Of a stretch of DNA of 64,000 bases, positions 27,074 through 35,656 are shown piece after piece (the first letter of the stretch is position 1; each line of letters begins with the position of its first letter). Position numbers and translations under genes: made by a program. The notes below the pieces were generated by a model, which was given only the letters and a program-made list of their open reading frames with translations, ran no database searches and was not told the origin of the DNA. The stretch is from Chitinophagaceae bacterium (lineage in GTDB: Bacteria > Bacteroidota > Bacteroidia > Chitinophagales > Chitinophagaceae): NCBI GenBank assembly GCA_004028795.1, contig SAIW01000023.1:33757-97756 (forward strand). Direction: 5' to 3'.

Positions 27074-29119
27074 TTAATTTTCTTTTTTCTTTACCATTGT
27101 TAAAATGGTAGTAACGCCTGTTATTTCGTTGGTTTCATCAAATATTTCCACTAACCATTTTACAATGCCTTTCGGTATATCGTTTTCATCTTTTAATTCC
27201 TGAGCAGTTTTTTCTTTGCAGGTAAAACGAACATACATTGATGCTCCCGGATAAACAGGTTTTGTAAAACGTAATTCATCAATACCGTAGTTTAATAACA
27301 CCGGATTTTTTTCATAACTGTCAACAAACAAGCCTGCAGCAGCACTCATAATAAAATAGCCGTGTGCTACCTGATGTGTAAACATGGTTCCTTCAAAATC
27401 CGTTTGTTTTAAATGAGCATAAAAATGGTCGCCGCTTAAATCAGCAAATTTTTCAATATCTTCTGCAGTAATTATTCTTTTATCAGTAATGATTTGCTCG
27501 CCAATCTGTAATTCTTCAAAGTATTTTTTGAATGGATGTTTATCAGTTTGAATACCTTTTGCATTGGGTTGATACACATTGCTTACAGCAGTAAGCATTG
27601 TTGGCGAACCCTGAATAGCTACCCGTTGCATATAATGTTTTACACCACGCATACCGCCCATTTCTTCACCACCGCCTGCTCTGCCCGGCCCGCCATGAAC
27701 TAACAAAGGCAATGGACTACCATGGCCTGTACTTTCTTTAGCACATTCATTATTTAAAATTAAAATTCTGCCATGATAAGCACCTGCACCCAATACGTAT
27801 TGCTTAGCAATTTTACTATCGGCGGTTACAATACTGCTAACCAATGAGCCTTTACCTTTTTTTGAAAGTTCAATGGCATCATCAATATTTTTATAAGGCA
27901 TTAAAGTGCTAACCGGACCGAACGCTTCTACCTCATGTGGTTCGTTGGAATTAAAAGGATTTTCATTTAATAATAATAACGGTGAGATGAATGCACCTTT
28001 ATTAATATCTGCATCAATTAACTCCACACTATCTAAACTGCCGTAAATAATTTGCGATGTTGCCAATAATTTCTGCACCTGCTCTTTAACTTCCTTACGT
28101 TGGCTTAGCCCAGCCAAACTTCCCATTCTTACTTTATCGTTTAACGGGTTGCCGATGGTTGTTTGAGCCAATGCTTTGCCCAAGGTAATCTGCACATCTT
28201 CTATTTTATTTTCAGGTACAAACACTCTTCTTATGGCTGTACATCTTTGTCCTGCTTTAGTGGTCATTTCTTTTCTTACTTCCTTAATAAAAATATCCCA
28301 TTCAGGCATTTCTGGTGTAACATCATTTCCTAAAACAATACAGTTTAAAGAATCTGCTTCCATTGTAAAAGGCACATTCTCACTTAAAATTTGTTGTTGA
28401 GATTTCAGTAGTAAACCGGTTGAAGCACTACCCGTAAAAGTTATTACATCCTGGTTGGTTACATAATCCAACATATTGCCTGCACTACCGCAAATCAATT
28501 GCAATGCACCTTTCGGTAAAATATCAGAAGCCATTATTTCTTTAACAACAGCTTCTGTCAAAAAACTGGTTACCGTTGCAGGCTTAACAATACATGGCAT
28601 TCCGGCTAATAAATTCACGGCAATTTTTTCCAACATACCCCAAACAGGAAAGTTGAATGCATTAATATGAATGGCAACACCTTCCTTAGGAACCAACAGG
28701 TGATGCCCCATAAAAGTATTTTGCTTGCTTAGGTTATGTGGTTCCCCATCCAAACAAAAAGGTTCATCCTGAAATTTTCTTCTTAATGAAGCATAAGAAA
28801 ACAAATTACCGATGCCGCCTTCAATATCAACCCAGCTATCAGCTTTTGTTGCACCGGTTTGATAAGATATTTGATAGAATTGAGGAAGATGATTGCGAAG
28901 ATGCAATGCCAACGCTTTTAACATTAACCCGCGTTCATGAAATGTCATTTTTCTGAGAAGATGGCCATTGCTTCTCCCGTAATTCAATATTTCATTAAAG
29001 TCTAAACCCTGTGTAGAGGCTGTCGCAATGGCTTCTCCCGTTACGGCATTATACAAAGTTTGGCCGTTGCCATCACCTGAAATCTGTTTGCCGAGAATGA
29101 AATTATTCAGCTTATTCAT
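27074..29119 (-). CDS. paaZ: Bifunctional oxepin-CoA hydrolase / semialdehyde dehydrogenase PaaZ
   Basis: A 681-residue two-domain enzyme of aerobic phenylacetate catabolism: ring opening of oxepin-CoA, then oxidation of the resulting semialdehyde. The aldehyde dehydrogenase domain (1-520) has Glu254 in FTMEADS and Cys293 in GQRCTAI, next to the positions known in E. coli PaaZ (256, 295). The C-terminal MaoC/hotdog hydratase domain has ITAEDIEKFADLSGDHFYAH. I chose the ATG at 29119 (MNKLNNF); an ATG at 29128 is also possible and lies only 7 nt from the -7 element. The other paa genes are not nearby, except the PaaE-like reductase at 1681. Confidence 0.93.
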   Translation of the reverse strand: MNKLNNFILGKQISGDGNGQTLYNAVTGEAIATASTQGLDFNEILNYGRSNGHLLRKMTFHERGLMLKALALHLRNHLPQFYQISYQTGATKADSWVDIEGGIGNLFSYASLRRKFQDEPFCLDGEPHNLSKQNTFMGHHLLVPKEGVAIHINAFNFPVWGMLEKIAVNLLAGMPCIVKPATVTSFLTEAVVKEIMASDILPKGALQLICGSAGNMLDYVTNQDVITFTGSASTGLLLKSQQQILSENVPFTMEADSLNCIVLGNDVTPEMPEWDIFIKEVRKEMTTKAGQRCTAIRRVFVPENKIEDVQITLGKALAQTTIGNPLNDKVRMGSLAGLSQRKEVKEQVQKLLATSQIIYGSLDSVELIDADINKGAFISPLLLLNENPFNSNEPHEVEAFGPVSTLMPYKNIDDAIELSKKGKGSLVSSIVTADSKIAKQYVLGAGAYHGRILILNNECAKESTGHGSPLPLLVHGGPGRAGGGEEMGGMRGVKHYMQRVAIQGSPTMLTAVSNVYQPNAKGIQTDKHPFKKYFEELQIGEQIITDKRIITAEDIEKFADLSGDHFYAHLKQTDFEGTMFTHQVAHGYFIMSAAAGLFVDSYEKNPVLLNYGIDELRFTKPVYPGASMYVRFTCKEKTAQELKDENDIPKGIVKWLVEIFDETNEITGVTTILTMVKKKEN

Positions 29120-29153
29120 AACAATCATTATCGCTCAAAGCTAACGATTGTTA
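29119..29153 (-). promoter_or_regulatory. paaZ promoter with flanking inverted repeat (possible operator)
   Basis: Minus-strand TAGCTTTG (29136-29143) is an exact TAnnTTTG -7 element. Perfect 8-bp arms TAACAATC (29119-29126) and GATTGTTA (29146-29153) flank it with a 19-nt spacer and overlap the start region. This geometry suits a repressor site, perhaps for a PaaR-type regulator, but the regulator is not in the window. Confidence 0.45.
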
Positions 29154-29180
29154 GGTTTTAAAATGAGGAAGTAGTAAAAT

Positions 29181-29211
29181 AAAAAACCCGCAATTTGGTT
29201 AAAAATGCGGG
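29181..29211 (-). terminator. Terminator after adk
   Basis: Minus-strand CCCGCA (29211-29206) pairs with TGCGGG (29192-29187) and is followed by six T. It closes the adk transcript. Confidence 0.8.
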
Positions 29212-29245
29212 AATAGCAGTTGGTTTCGGAAATGAGTTCTGGTAA

Positions 29246-29824
29246 TTAAGACAGGCGTTTGTCTATTTCGCTGCACAAGGCAGAAAAAATTTCCTCAACA
29301 GTTCCTTCGCCTTTTATATGCACCACTTTATTGAATTTGTTGTAATAAGTTGCTACAGGTAATGTTTCATTTTTATACACTTCCTGCCTTTTCTTTTGCA
29401 CTTCAGGGTTGGCATCATCGCTTCTGCCACTGGTAAAGCCACGGTTAACAAGCCTTTTAATCAACTCTTCTTCATTAACATCCAAAGCTAATACAACACC
29501 TATTTCACTTTTCTTCAATTTTAAAAGATTGTCTAATGCTTGGCTTTGGGCTTCGGTTCTCGGAAATCCATCAAACAAAAAGCCTTTTGCTTCGGGGTTT
29601 GCATCTAACGCAGAACTAATCATGCCTACAACAACTTCATCAGGTACTAACTGACCTTTACTCATTAAAGCTTCAGCCTCTAAACCTAAAGGTGTTTTAG
29701 CTGCTTTTTCTTTGCGGAGTAAATCTCCGGTGCTTATGTGCACTAATCCGTATTTTTTAATGAGTAACTCACTTTGTGTACCCTTTCCACTTCCCGGAGG
29801 GCCAAAGAGTATAATATTGAACAT
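29246..29824 (-). CDS. adk: Adenylate kinase
   Basis: A 192-residue enzyme for ATP + AMP to 2 ADP. The P-loop GPPGSGKGT is at 8-16, the NMP-binding helix contains STGDLLR, FDGFPRTEAQ is the AMP/core motif and GRSDD lies in a short lid. It is the short-lid form without a zinc domain. I chose the ATG at 29824; 20 further in-frame residues upstream would cross the -7 element. Single-gene unit with its own promoter and terminator. Confidence 0.95.
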   Translation of the reverse strand: MFNIILFGPPGSGKGTQSELLIKKYGLVHISTGDLLRKEKAAKTPLGLEAEALMSKGQLVPDEVVVGMISSALDANPEAKGFLFDGFPRTEAQSQALDNLLKLKKSEIGVVLALDVNEEELIKRLVNRGFTSGRSDDANPEVQKKRQEVYKNETLPVATYYNKFNKVVHIKGEGTVEEIFSALCSEIDKRLS

Positions 29825-29849
29825 GTTAGTTGCTTGGCTTGATAAAACG

Positions 29850-29857
29850 CAAATATA
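29850..29857 (-). promoter_or_regulatory. -7 promoter element for adk
   Basis: Minus-strand TATATTTG is an exact TAnnTTTG match 25 nt upstream of the adk ATG. Confidence 0.55.
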
Positions 29858-29975
29858 CCAACGCAGTTTAAATAATTTTAACAATAAAACAAATTGCTTG
29901 TTGTAAGTTTAGTTTTTGCACTTCGTTTTAAACCTAAACACAGTTAAATGCGTATACTTTAATAAATTGAATGAT

Positions 29976-30524
29976 ATGAAACGAACATTACTGTCTGTTG
30001 TAACTGCGATAATTTTATTGAGCTGTAATGCTCAAAACACCGATAAAACAAAAACGAATATGGAAAACAAAAACAACCCACACTATTCTAATACAGATAC
30101 CAATAAAGTTGTGGTAAAAGATGAAGAATGGAAAAGCCTTTTAAGCCCGGAAGTATATTATATAGCACGCCAAAAAGGTACAGAAAGACCGTGGACGAGC
30201 AAATATGAGAACTCAAAAGAAATAGGTACCTATTACTGTGCAGTTTGCGGAAACCCTTTATTTAAGAGTGATACAAAGTTTGAAAGTGGTTGTGGCTGGC
30301 CAAGTTTTTATGAGCCTATTACCAAAGGTTCCGTTATTTATCTGCCGGATAATTCTTTCGGTATGAAAAGAACAGAAGTTGAATGCGGAAGATGTAAAAG
30401 CCATTTAGGCCATGTGTTTGAAGATGGCCCGCCGCCAACAGGTTTACGATATTGTATTAATGGTGTTGTTTTAGACTTTAAGAAAGCTAAAGAAGCGGAA
30501 GCTAACTATAATAAAAAGCATTAA
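29976..30524 (+). CDS. msrB: Peptide-methionine (R)-S-oxide reductase, lipoprotein form
   Basis: A 182-residue enzyme that repairs oxidised methionine. The N-terminus [18 protein letters not shown] is a lipoprotein signal with Cys at the lipobox, so the enzyme is predicted to be anchored in the envelope. The zinc site is formed by CAVC and CGRC, CGWPSF is the family loop, and the catalytic Cys lies in [13 protein letters not shown] chose the ATG at 29976 because earlier in-frame codons precede the signal peptide. A periplasmic MsrB would protect exported proteins from oxidants. Confidence 0.92.
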   Translation: MKRTLLSVVTAIILLSCNAQNTDKTKTNMENKNNPHYSNTDTNKVVVKDEEWKSLLSPEVYYIARQKGTERPWTSKYENSKEIGTYYCAVCGNPLFKSDTKFESGCGWPSFYEPITKGSVIYLPDNSFGMKRTEVECGRCKSHLGHVFEDGPPPTGLRYCINGVVLDFKKAKEAEANYNKKH

Positions 30525-30548
30525 TTTTTTGTTTCGTTTGTTTTTAAG

Positions 30549-30579
30549 AGGTGCATCCTAAGGGATGTACCTTTTTTTA
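30549..30579 (+). terminator. Terminator after msrB
   Basis: AGGTGCATCC (30549-30558) pairs with GGATGTACCT (30563-30572) through one G-U pair, followed by a T-run to 30578. Confidence 0.8.
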
Positions 30580-30616
30580 TTTGCAGAATCGTAAAAACTA
30601 ATAGCAGCTAAAGCAA

Positions 30617-30624
30617 TACTTTTG
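30617..30624 (+). promoter_or_regulatory. -7 promoter element for the aminotransferase gene
   Basis: TACTTTTG is an exact TAnnTTTG match ending 4 nt before the ATG at 30629, which implies a leaderless or nearly leaderless mRNA. Confidence 0.5.
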
Positions 30625-30628
30625 TTTT

Positions 30629-31894
30629 ATGAACCACCAGCCGAAACTTAGCCAGCTTGCAGAAACATTAATTGGCAGTGAAATTGTAAAATTGGGTAAT
30701 GCCATCAGTGAAAGAATACGTAATGGAGAGAAGATTTACAACTATACCATCGGAGATTTTGATCCGAATATTTTTCCGATACCACAGGAACTAGAAGAAT
30801 TAATTATTGAATCTTATAGGCAACATAATACAAGCTATCCTCCCGGAGATGGTGTTTTAGAATTGAGAAAAAGTGTAGGAGTTTTTTTAAAAGAATGGGA
30901 AGGTTTGAATTATGATGTGAATGAAATCCAGATTGCATCTGGCGGAAGACCTTTGATTTACACTATTTTTAAAACAATAGTTGATAAGGGAGATAAAGTT
31001 ATTTATGCGGTACCATCTTGGAATAATAATCACTATGTGCATTTAACAGACGGAGAACATTGTTTAATTGATTGTACTGTTGAAAATGATTTTATGCCAA
31101 CAGCAGAAGATATTGCACCCCATATTAAAGGAGCAACTTTGCTTTGTTTATGTACCCCGCAAAACCCAACAGGTACAACGCTTAATAAAGAAGCATTAGA
31201 AAAAATATGCGACTTGGTTTTGGCAGAAAACGCATCAAGAACAAATGATGAAAAAAAATTGTATGTAATGTTCGATCAAATGTATTGGACTTTAACCTAT
31301 GGCAATACCAAACACTACAACCCGGTTTCACTTCGCCCGGCAATGAAACCATATACCATTTTTGTTGATGGCATTTCAAAAGCATTTGCTGCAACAGGCG
31401 TGCGTGTTGGCTGGAGTATGGGGCCGGCTCACATTATTTCAAAAATGAAAGCCATATTAAGCCATTTAGGTGCATGGGCTCCTATGGCAGAGCAAAAAGC
31501 GGTAGCTGCTTACCTTCTTCAAAAAGAAAATATAGAAAAATATTTTCTTGATTTTAAGAGTGAAATTGAAAAACGTCTTCATCTTTTTTATAATGGCTTT
31601 ATTGCATTAAAAAACAAAGGCTTTACTGTAGATGCAGTTACCCCGCAGGCTGCCATTTATTTAACTATTAAAATAGATTTAGTCGGTAAAAAAACTACAG
31701 ATGGAAAATTGTTGCAAACGCAATCTGATGTTACTGATTATATTTTAAGTGAAGCCAAATTAGCAATTGTACCGTTTACAGCTTTTGGTGCAACAAACAG
31801 TGCTTGGTACAGGTTAAGTGTTGGAACAAGTAATGAAGCAGATATTAAAACAATGTTTCTACAATTAGAAAATGCTTTGGTAAAACTTAGTTAG
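30629..31894 (+). CDS. Pyridoxal-phosphate aminotransferase, class I/II
   Basis: A 421-residue fold-type I aminotransferase. The PLP-binding Lys is predicted at 251 (VDGISKAFAATGVRVGW), with Asn179 (PQNPTGT), Asp216 (MFDQMYW) and Arg259 completing the cofactor site; YPPGDG is the N-terminal substrate loop. The family covers aspartate and aromatic aminotransferases, and the exact substrates cannot be read from the sequence. Single-gene unit with its own promoter element. A long hairpin overlaps its last codons. Confidence 0.88.
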   Translation: MNHQPKLSQLAETLIGSEIVKLGNAISERIRNGEKIYNYTIGDFDPNIFPIPQELEELIIESYRQHNTSYPPGDGVLELRKSVGVFLKEWEGLNYDVNEIQIASGGRPLIYTIFKTIVDKGDKVIYAVPSWNNNHYVHLTDGEHCLIDCTVENDFMPTAEDIAPHIKGATLLCLCTPQNPTGTTLNKEALEKICDLVLAENASRTNDEKKLYVMFDQMYWTLTYGNTKHYNPVSLRPAMKPYTIFVDGISKAFAATGVRVGWSMGPAHIISKMKAILSHLGAWAPMAEQKAVAAYLLQKENIEKYFLDFKSEIEKRLHLFYNGFIALKNKGFTVDAVTPQAAIYLTIKIDLVGKKTTDGKLLQTQSDVTDYILSEAKLAIVPFTAFGATNSAWYRLSVGTSNEADIKTMFLQLENALVKLS

Positions 31895-31910
31895 CCAAAG
31901 CATTTTCTAA
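31865..31910. terminator. 16-bp perfect hairpin spanning the aminotransferase stop codon
   Basis: TTAGAAAATGCTTTGG (31865-31880) and CCAAAGCATTTTCTAA (31895-31910) are perfectly complementary around a 14-nt loop that contains the stop codon. There is no T-run, but the stem could terminate transcription or stabilise the 3' end. Confidence 0.55.
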
Positions 31911-31918
31911 AAGTTCAA

Positions 31919-32167
31919 TCAGTTTTTATTACTGATAAAAACAAAGGGCTTCATTTCTTTTTGAAAAACCAGTTTTTGGAAGCGATAAATGTCTTGAGTA
32001 ATTTTTAACTTGTTAACATCAATAATTTCATTAACAATGCAGAAATTCTCAAAACTTTCAGTGTGGTACAATAAGAGGTTTAAACATTCAACTTCCTGTT
32101 CAAATTCAACCTCATTTAACTCGCTGTTCTTTGTCAGAACAAGGAGGTCTCGGTTTCCGCGTTTCAT
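31919..32167 (-). CDS. Hypothetical protein (82 residues)
   Basis: A small acidic protein with no signal peptide, no membrane helix and no motif that I recognise. The composition (alternating charged and hydrophobic residues, e.g. NEVEFEQEVECLNLLLYHTESFENF) looks like a real helical protein. The start is an ATG at 32167 (MKRGNRDLL). No exact -7 element lies upstream. It fills part of a 500-nt gap between plus-strand genes, so it is plausible but unproven. Confidence 0.4.
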   Translation of the reverse strand: MKRGNRDLLVLTKNSELNEVEFEQEVECLNLLLYHTESFENFCIVNEIIDVNKLKITQDIYRFQKLVFQKEMKPFVFISNKN

Positions 32168-32261
32168 ATGCAACTTCTATTTGGGGGTAGTGTATAAACT
32201 AAGTTAAACCGCCTTGCGAACAGGGCACATACAATGTTTCTTATAATTATTCTTAGCAAAA

Positions 32262-32351
32262 ATGCCACACGAAGAAAAAGCCACAATCGTTAAACTCAGT
32301 ACCAATGCAAAAAACATCCTATCCAACCTGCACTTTAAAAACATATTCTAA
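32262..32351 (+). CDS. Possible 29-residue small protein
   Basis: ATG to TAA in the gap upstream of the glycosyltransferase gene; the reading begins MPHEEKATIVKLSTNAKNIL and is basic. There is no promoter element or ribosome site to support it. The remaining gap (32168-32261 and 32352-32397) shows nothing recognisable. Confidence 0.15.
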   Translation: MPHEEKATIVKLSTNAKNILSNLHFKNIF

Positions 32352-32397
32352 ATTAGCCTTTTTTAATGTAATATTTACACAAACTGCTGACTTTTAG

Positions 32398-33492
32398 GTG
32401 AAATTAGCTTTTAAAACGATATTAATTGCTCCGCTGGACTGGGGCTTGGGTCATGCAACACGCAGTATACCTGTTATTCGTAGTCTTATAAAAGCAAATA
32501 ATACTGTTATAATAGCAACAAGCGGCAATCAGAAAAGTTTATTGCAAAAAGAATTTCCATCACTAAAATTCATAGAACTTTTTGGTTATAACATTCATTA
32601 TACAAAAAGCGGAAGAAGCCTGCCCATTGCTTTATTAAAACAAGCTTTCAAAATTTTCAGATGTATTAAACAGGAAAAAAAATGGCTGGAGAAAATTATT
32701 GATAAAGAAGAAATAGATATTCTTATCAGCGATAACCGCTTTGGATTATCAACACAAAAAGTGCCATGTGTTTTTATTACGCATCAATTACAAATTCAGG
32801 CACAAAATAAGTGGCTGGAGAAAATTATTCAAAGCATTAATTACAGCTACATTAATCAGTTTACAGAATGTTGGGTACCCGATTTCGAAGGGGCAAATAA
32901 TATTGCAGGAAGATTATCGCATCCCTCTGTAATGCCCATTATACCTGTAAAATATATCGGTATTTTATCAAGATTTGATAATAAAAACAAGCAACAAGTT
33001 TATACGTATGATTGTTGCTTTTTACTATCAGGACCGGAACCGCAAAGAACATTGTTAGAAGAAAAAATACTTCATCAACTTAATAATGAAAAAAAGATGA
33101 GATGCTGTTTAATAAGAGGATTACCCAACAGCATACATGTTTTGCCATCAACAGAAAATATTACTATTAAAAATCATTTACCCGAAAAGGAATTGGAGCA
33201 AATAATTTTACAAAGCGAATTTATTATTGCACGAAGCGGTTATACTACGGTAATGGAAATAATTGCCTTGCAGAAAAAAGCAATTATAATTGCAACACCC
33301 GGACAAACAGAGCAGCATTATTTAGCAGATAAATTAATGCAACAACATTGGTGTTATAGTGTTAATCAGCATGAATTTGTTTTTGCTGATGCATACGAAA
33401 AAGCAAAAGCATTTAATTATTCTTTACCCGAATTATCGCATAAAAACAATAATCTTAAAAAAGTTGTAGAAGATTTTTTAAATGAACACTAA
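32398..33492 (+). CDS. MurG-like (GT28-type) glycosyltransferase
   Basis: A 364-residue GT-B fold protein starting at GTG. The N-terminal APLDWGLGHATRSIPVIRSL is the glycine-rich acceptor/phosphate loop seen in MurG and related GT28 enzymes. The C-terminal half has ARSGYTTVMEI and IATPGQTEQHYLADKL, which match the nucleotide-sugar-binding region. It lacks the full MurG pattern, so it is a paralogue that probably glycosylates a lipid or other acceptor. The downstream EamA gene overlaps it by 11 nt, so the two are cotranscribed. Confidence 0.78.
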   Translation: MKLAFKTILIAPLDWGLGHATRSIPVIRSLIKANNTVIIATSGNQKSLLQKEFPSLKFIELFGYNIHYTKSGRSLPIALLKQAFKIFRCIKQEKKWLEKIIDKEEIDILISDNRFGLSTQKVPCVFITHQLQIQAQNKWLEKIIQSINYSYINQFTECWVPDFEGANNIAGRLSHPSVMPIIPVKYIGILSRFDNKNKQQVYTYDCCFLLSGPEPQRTLLEEKILHQLNNEKKMRCCLIRGLPNSIHVLPSTENITIKNHLPEKELEQIILQSEFIIARSGYTTVMEIIALQKKAIIIATPGQTEQHYLADKLMQQHWCYSVNQHEFVFADAYEKAKAFNYSLPELSHKNNNLKKVVEDFLNEH

Positions 33493-34399
33493 AACAAAGG
33501 CACATATAGCAGTTTTAATAGCCAATTTTTTCTTTGGCAGTTGTATTGTTGCAGTAAAGCATTTAACGCCATCTGTAATGCAACCATTGGCATTAAACTT
33601 TTTGCGTTTAAGCGGTGCTTTATTTTTATTCTGGTTTATGTTTTTATTAAAACCGGTTAAAGCATCTATTCAAAAGAAGGATATTCCGCTTTTTCTTATT
33701 TGTGGCTTAACTGGTGTAGCCATTAATCAAATCTTATTTGTAAAAGGTGCTTCATTAACAAGCCCTGTACATACATCACTGCTTTCATTAGTTACGCCCA
33801 TTGCATTAACTATTATTGCCATTACTTTTTTCAAAGAAAAATTATCATTGAATAAACTGTTTGGTTTACTCTGCGGAATAAGCGGTGCTGCTATTTTAAT
33901 ATTGTTGAAGAATTATGATACTAATAAAGACAGCAGCATGTTGGGCGATTTATTTGTAATACTGAATGCTACTTCTTATGCAACCTATCTGGCATTGGTA
34001 AAACCATTAATGGAAAACTATAAAGCAGTACATGTAACAAGATGGGTTTTTTTGTTTGCATCTGTATTTGTTTTGCCCATTGCATGGAACGATTTTAAAC
34101 AAATTCAATGGCAATTATTTAACTGGACCCATTGGCTGTCTCTTACATTTGTTGTGTTAGGTGCAACGTTTATAGCTTATCTTTTTATTGTGTACGGTAT
34201 TGCTAAATTAGGAGCATCAATAGTTGGTTCTTATGTGTACACACAACCTGTTTTTGCAACAGCAACAGCTATGATTTTGTATGGTGAAAAATTATCAACT
34301 GTAAAAATTATAGCAGCCTTTTTTATTTTTGGCGGAGTGTATTTAGTAAACTACAAAAAGAAATTATCTGAGCCTGAAGCAATGGAATCTATGGATTGA
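33482..34399 (+). CDS. EamA/DMT-family transporter
   Basis: A 305-residue membrane protein with about ten helices in two EamA repeats (first about 8-140, second about 158-295). LNFLRLSGALFLFWFMF and the second-half SYVYTQPVFATATAMILYGEKLS are typical. Substrates in the drug/metabolite superfamily range from amino acids to nucleotide sugars; the coupling to a glycosyltransferase gene hints at a glycan-related one, but this is only inference. It overlaps the upstream gene by 11 nt and the convergent phosphatase gene by 11 nt. Confidence 0.87.
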   Translation: MNTKTKAHIAVLIANFFFGSCIVAVKHLTPSVMQPLALNFLRLSGALFLFWFMFLLKPVKASIQKKDIPLFLICGLTGVAINQILFVKGASLTSPVHTSLLSLVTPIALTIIAITFFKEKLSLNKLFGLLCGISGAAILILLKNYDTNKDSSMLGDLFVILNATSYATYLALVKPLMENYKAVHVTRWVFLFASVFVLPIAWNDFKQIQWQLFNWTHWLSLTFVVLGATFIAYLFIVYGIAKLGASIVGSYVYTQPVFATATAMILYGEKLSTVKIIAAFFIFGGVYLVNYKKKLSEPEAMESMD

Positions 34400-34886
34400 T
34401 GTTTTTGGGATAATCAAAAAACCAAAATGTTTTTTTGGCTGCATAAAATTCCTGCCAATTATCACATTCAACTTTTACGGCAAATACACCGCAGGTGGGC
34501 ATATTATCAATGGAAGCATTGGTTAATTCATTTACAAAAGAGGTAATGCCGGGATTATGAGAGAAAAGAGCAATGCTGTTATATGAATTATCTGTTCTTG
34601 CAATAACATTAAAAAAAGTTTCAACAGAGGCGTGATACAACTCTTTTATTTGAATGATATTTTTCTTTTCAATTTTATAGGTTTCAGCAAAATATGCTGC
34701 TGTGGTTAATGCACGTTTGGCGGGGCTTGAAATAAAAGCATCAATAGCTATCTTTTTATTCAATAACCTTTTAGCCAATGCAGGTGCATCTCTATGACCA
34801 CGTTCATTTAATGGCCTTTCAAAATCTGATAATGTATGAATATCCCAACTGCTTTTTGCGTGGCGTATAATAATTACAGATTTCAT
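34389..34886 (-). CDS. SixA-like histidine phosphatase
   Basis: A 165-residue phosphoglycerate-mutase-fold protein. The RHAKSSWD motif begins at residue 8, with catalytic His9. Arg in FERPLNERG, SSPAKRALTTA, and the second His in LFSHNPGI complete the site. Small proteins of this type include SixA, which dephosphorylates phosphohistidine proteins; the substrate here is unknown. It starts 1 nt after the stop of the hypothetical secreted-protein gene. Confidence 0.88.
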   Translation of the reverse strand: MKSVIIIRHAKSSWDIHTLSDFERPLNERGHRDAPALAKRLLNKKIAIDAFISSPAKRALTTAAYFAETYKIEKKNIIQIKELYHASVETFFNVIARTDNSYNSIALFSHNPGITSFVNELTNASIDNMPTCGVFAVKVECDNWQEFYAAKKTFWFFDYPKNINP

Positions 34887-34887
34887 A

Positions 34888-35637
34888 TTAAAGCTTATTT
34901 GCTAATGCTCTAACTTCAAGATACGGATGATTCTTTTCTATGTCTGAAATTATTCTATTGAATTCAAAAAGGCTTGATTGGGATAATATCTTTTTCAAAC
35001 GGTTATAATATGGAAAAAAATAAGTAGCAATTATTATAATATCATTTTTCTCATAGTATGGGTAATCTTTTTCAATAGTAGTTAGTATTCCTGAAACAAC
35101 TGTATTTAATCCCTTCTCAAATTGCCTATATCCATTTTTTTGTGTTGTAGTAAACTTAGATGTATCACCAACTATTCCCAAAACTAAATTTGTTTGTTTT
35201 TCAAGAAGAAAAAGAATAGCTACGCTACAAGATGCTAATTCGTTACTATACTTTAAGGTTTTGGCAGTTCCGTTGTTTGAATAATAAAGTATTAATAAGC
35301 TTTTAATGGCATCTAAAGCTTCCACTGCAGATTGATATTGATTCTGTTTATTATAATATGTTGAATCAAAAAACTCATATGTGTTAATATCAACTATCTT
35401 ATTAAAAACATCTTTTCCGTCACCATAATTCTTTCTTGGTAGTTTGTTTATATCCTTATCTGCAATATTCTTTATAGCAACTACAGCATTTTTATAATCG
35501 GCACCCATCCAGACTTTATTTAAAACGGGAACTCCATTTGAGAAATAATAATTAATGCCTATTGTATCTTTTGATTGATTATATCCATCAGTCGAAAGAA
35601 GAATCGAAAAAATGAAAACGCAGATAAAATGTTTCAT
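34888..35637 (-). CDS. Hypothetical secreted protein
   Basis: A 249-residue protein with a signal peptide (MKHFICVFIFSILLSTDGYNQ). The mature part is helical and rich in Lys, Asn and Tyr, with no domain that I recognise. A middle hydrophobic stretch (CSVAILFLLEKQTNLVLGIVG) may pack inside a helical bundle. It lies 19 nt downstream of purF and 1 nt upstream of the phosphatase gene, so the three are probably one transcript. Confidence 0.65.
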   Translation of the reverse strand: MKHFICVFIFSILLSTDGYNQSKDTIGINYYFSNGVPVLNKVWMGADYKNAVVAIKNIADKDINKLPRKNYGDGKDVFNKIVDINTYEFFDSTYYNKQNQYQSAVEALDAIKSLLILYYSNNGTAKTLKYSNELASCSVAILFLLEKQTNLVLGIVGDTSKFTTTQKNGYRQFEKGLNTVVSGILTTIEKDYPYYEKNDIIIIATYFFPYYNRLKKILSQSSLFEFNRIISDIEKNHPYLEVRALANKL

Positions 35638-35656
35638 GAGTGTAAAATACTAAAAC

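Noticed and set aside
32010..32207. 65-residue plus-strand frame in the gap after the aminotransferase gene
   Set aside because: Antisense to the more protein-like minus-strand frame at 31919-32167, with no start signal or recognisable motif.
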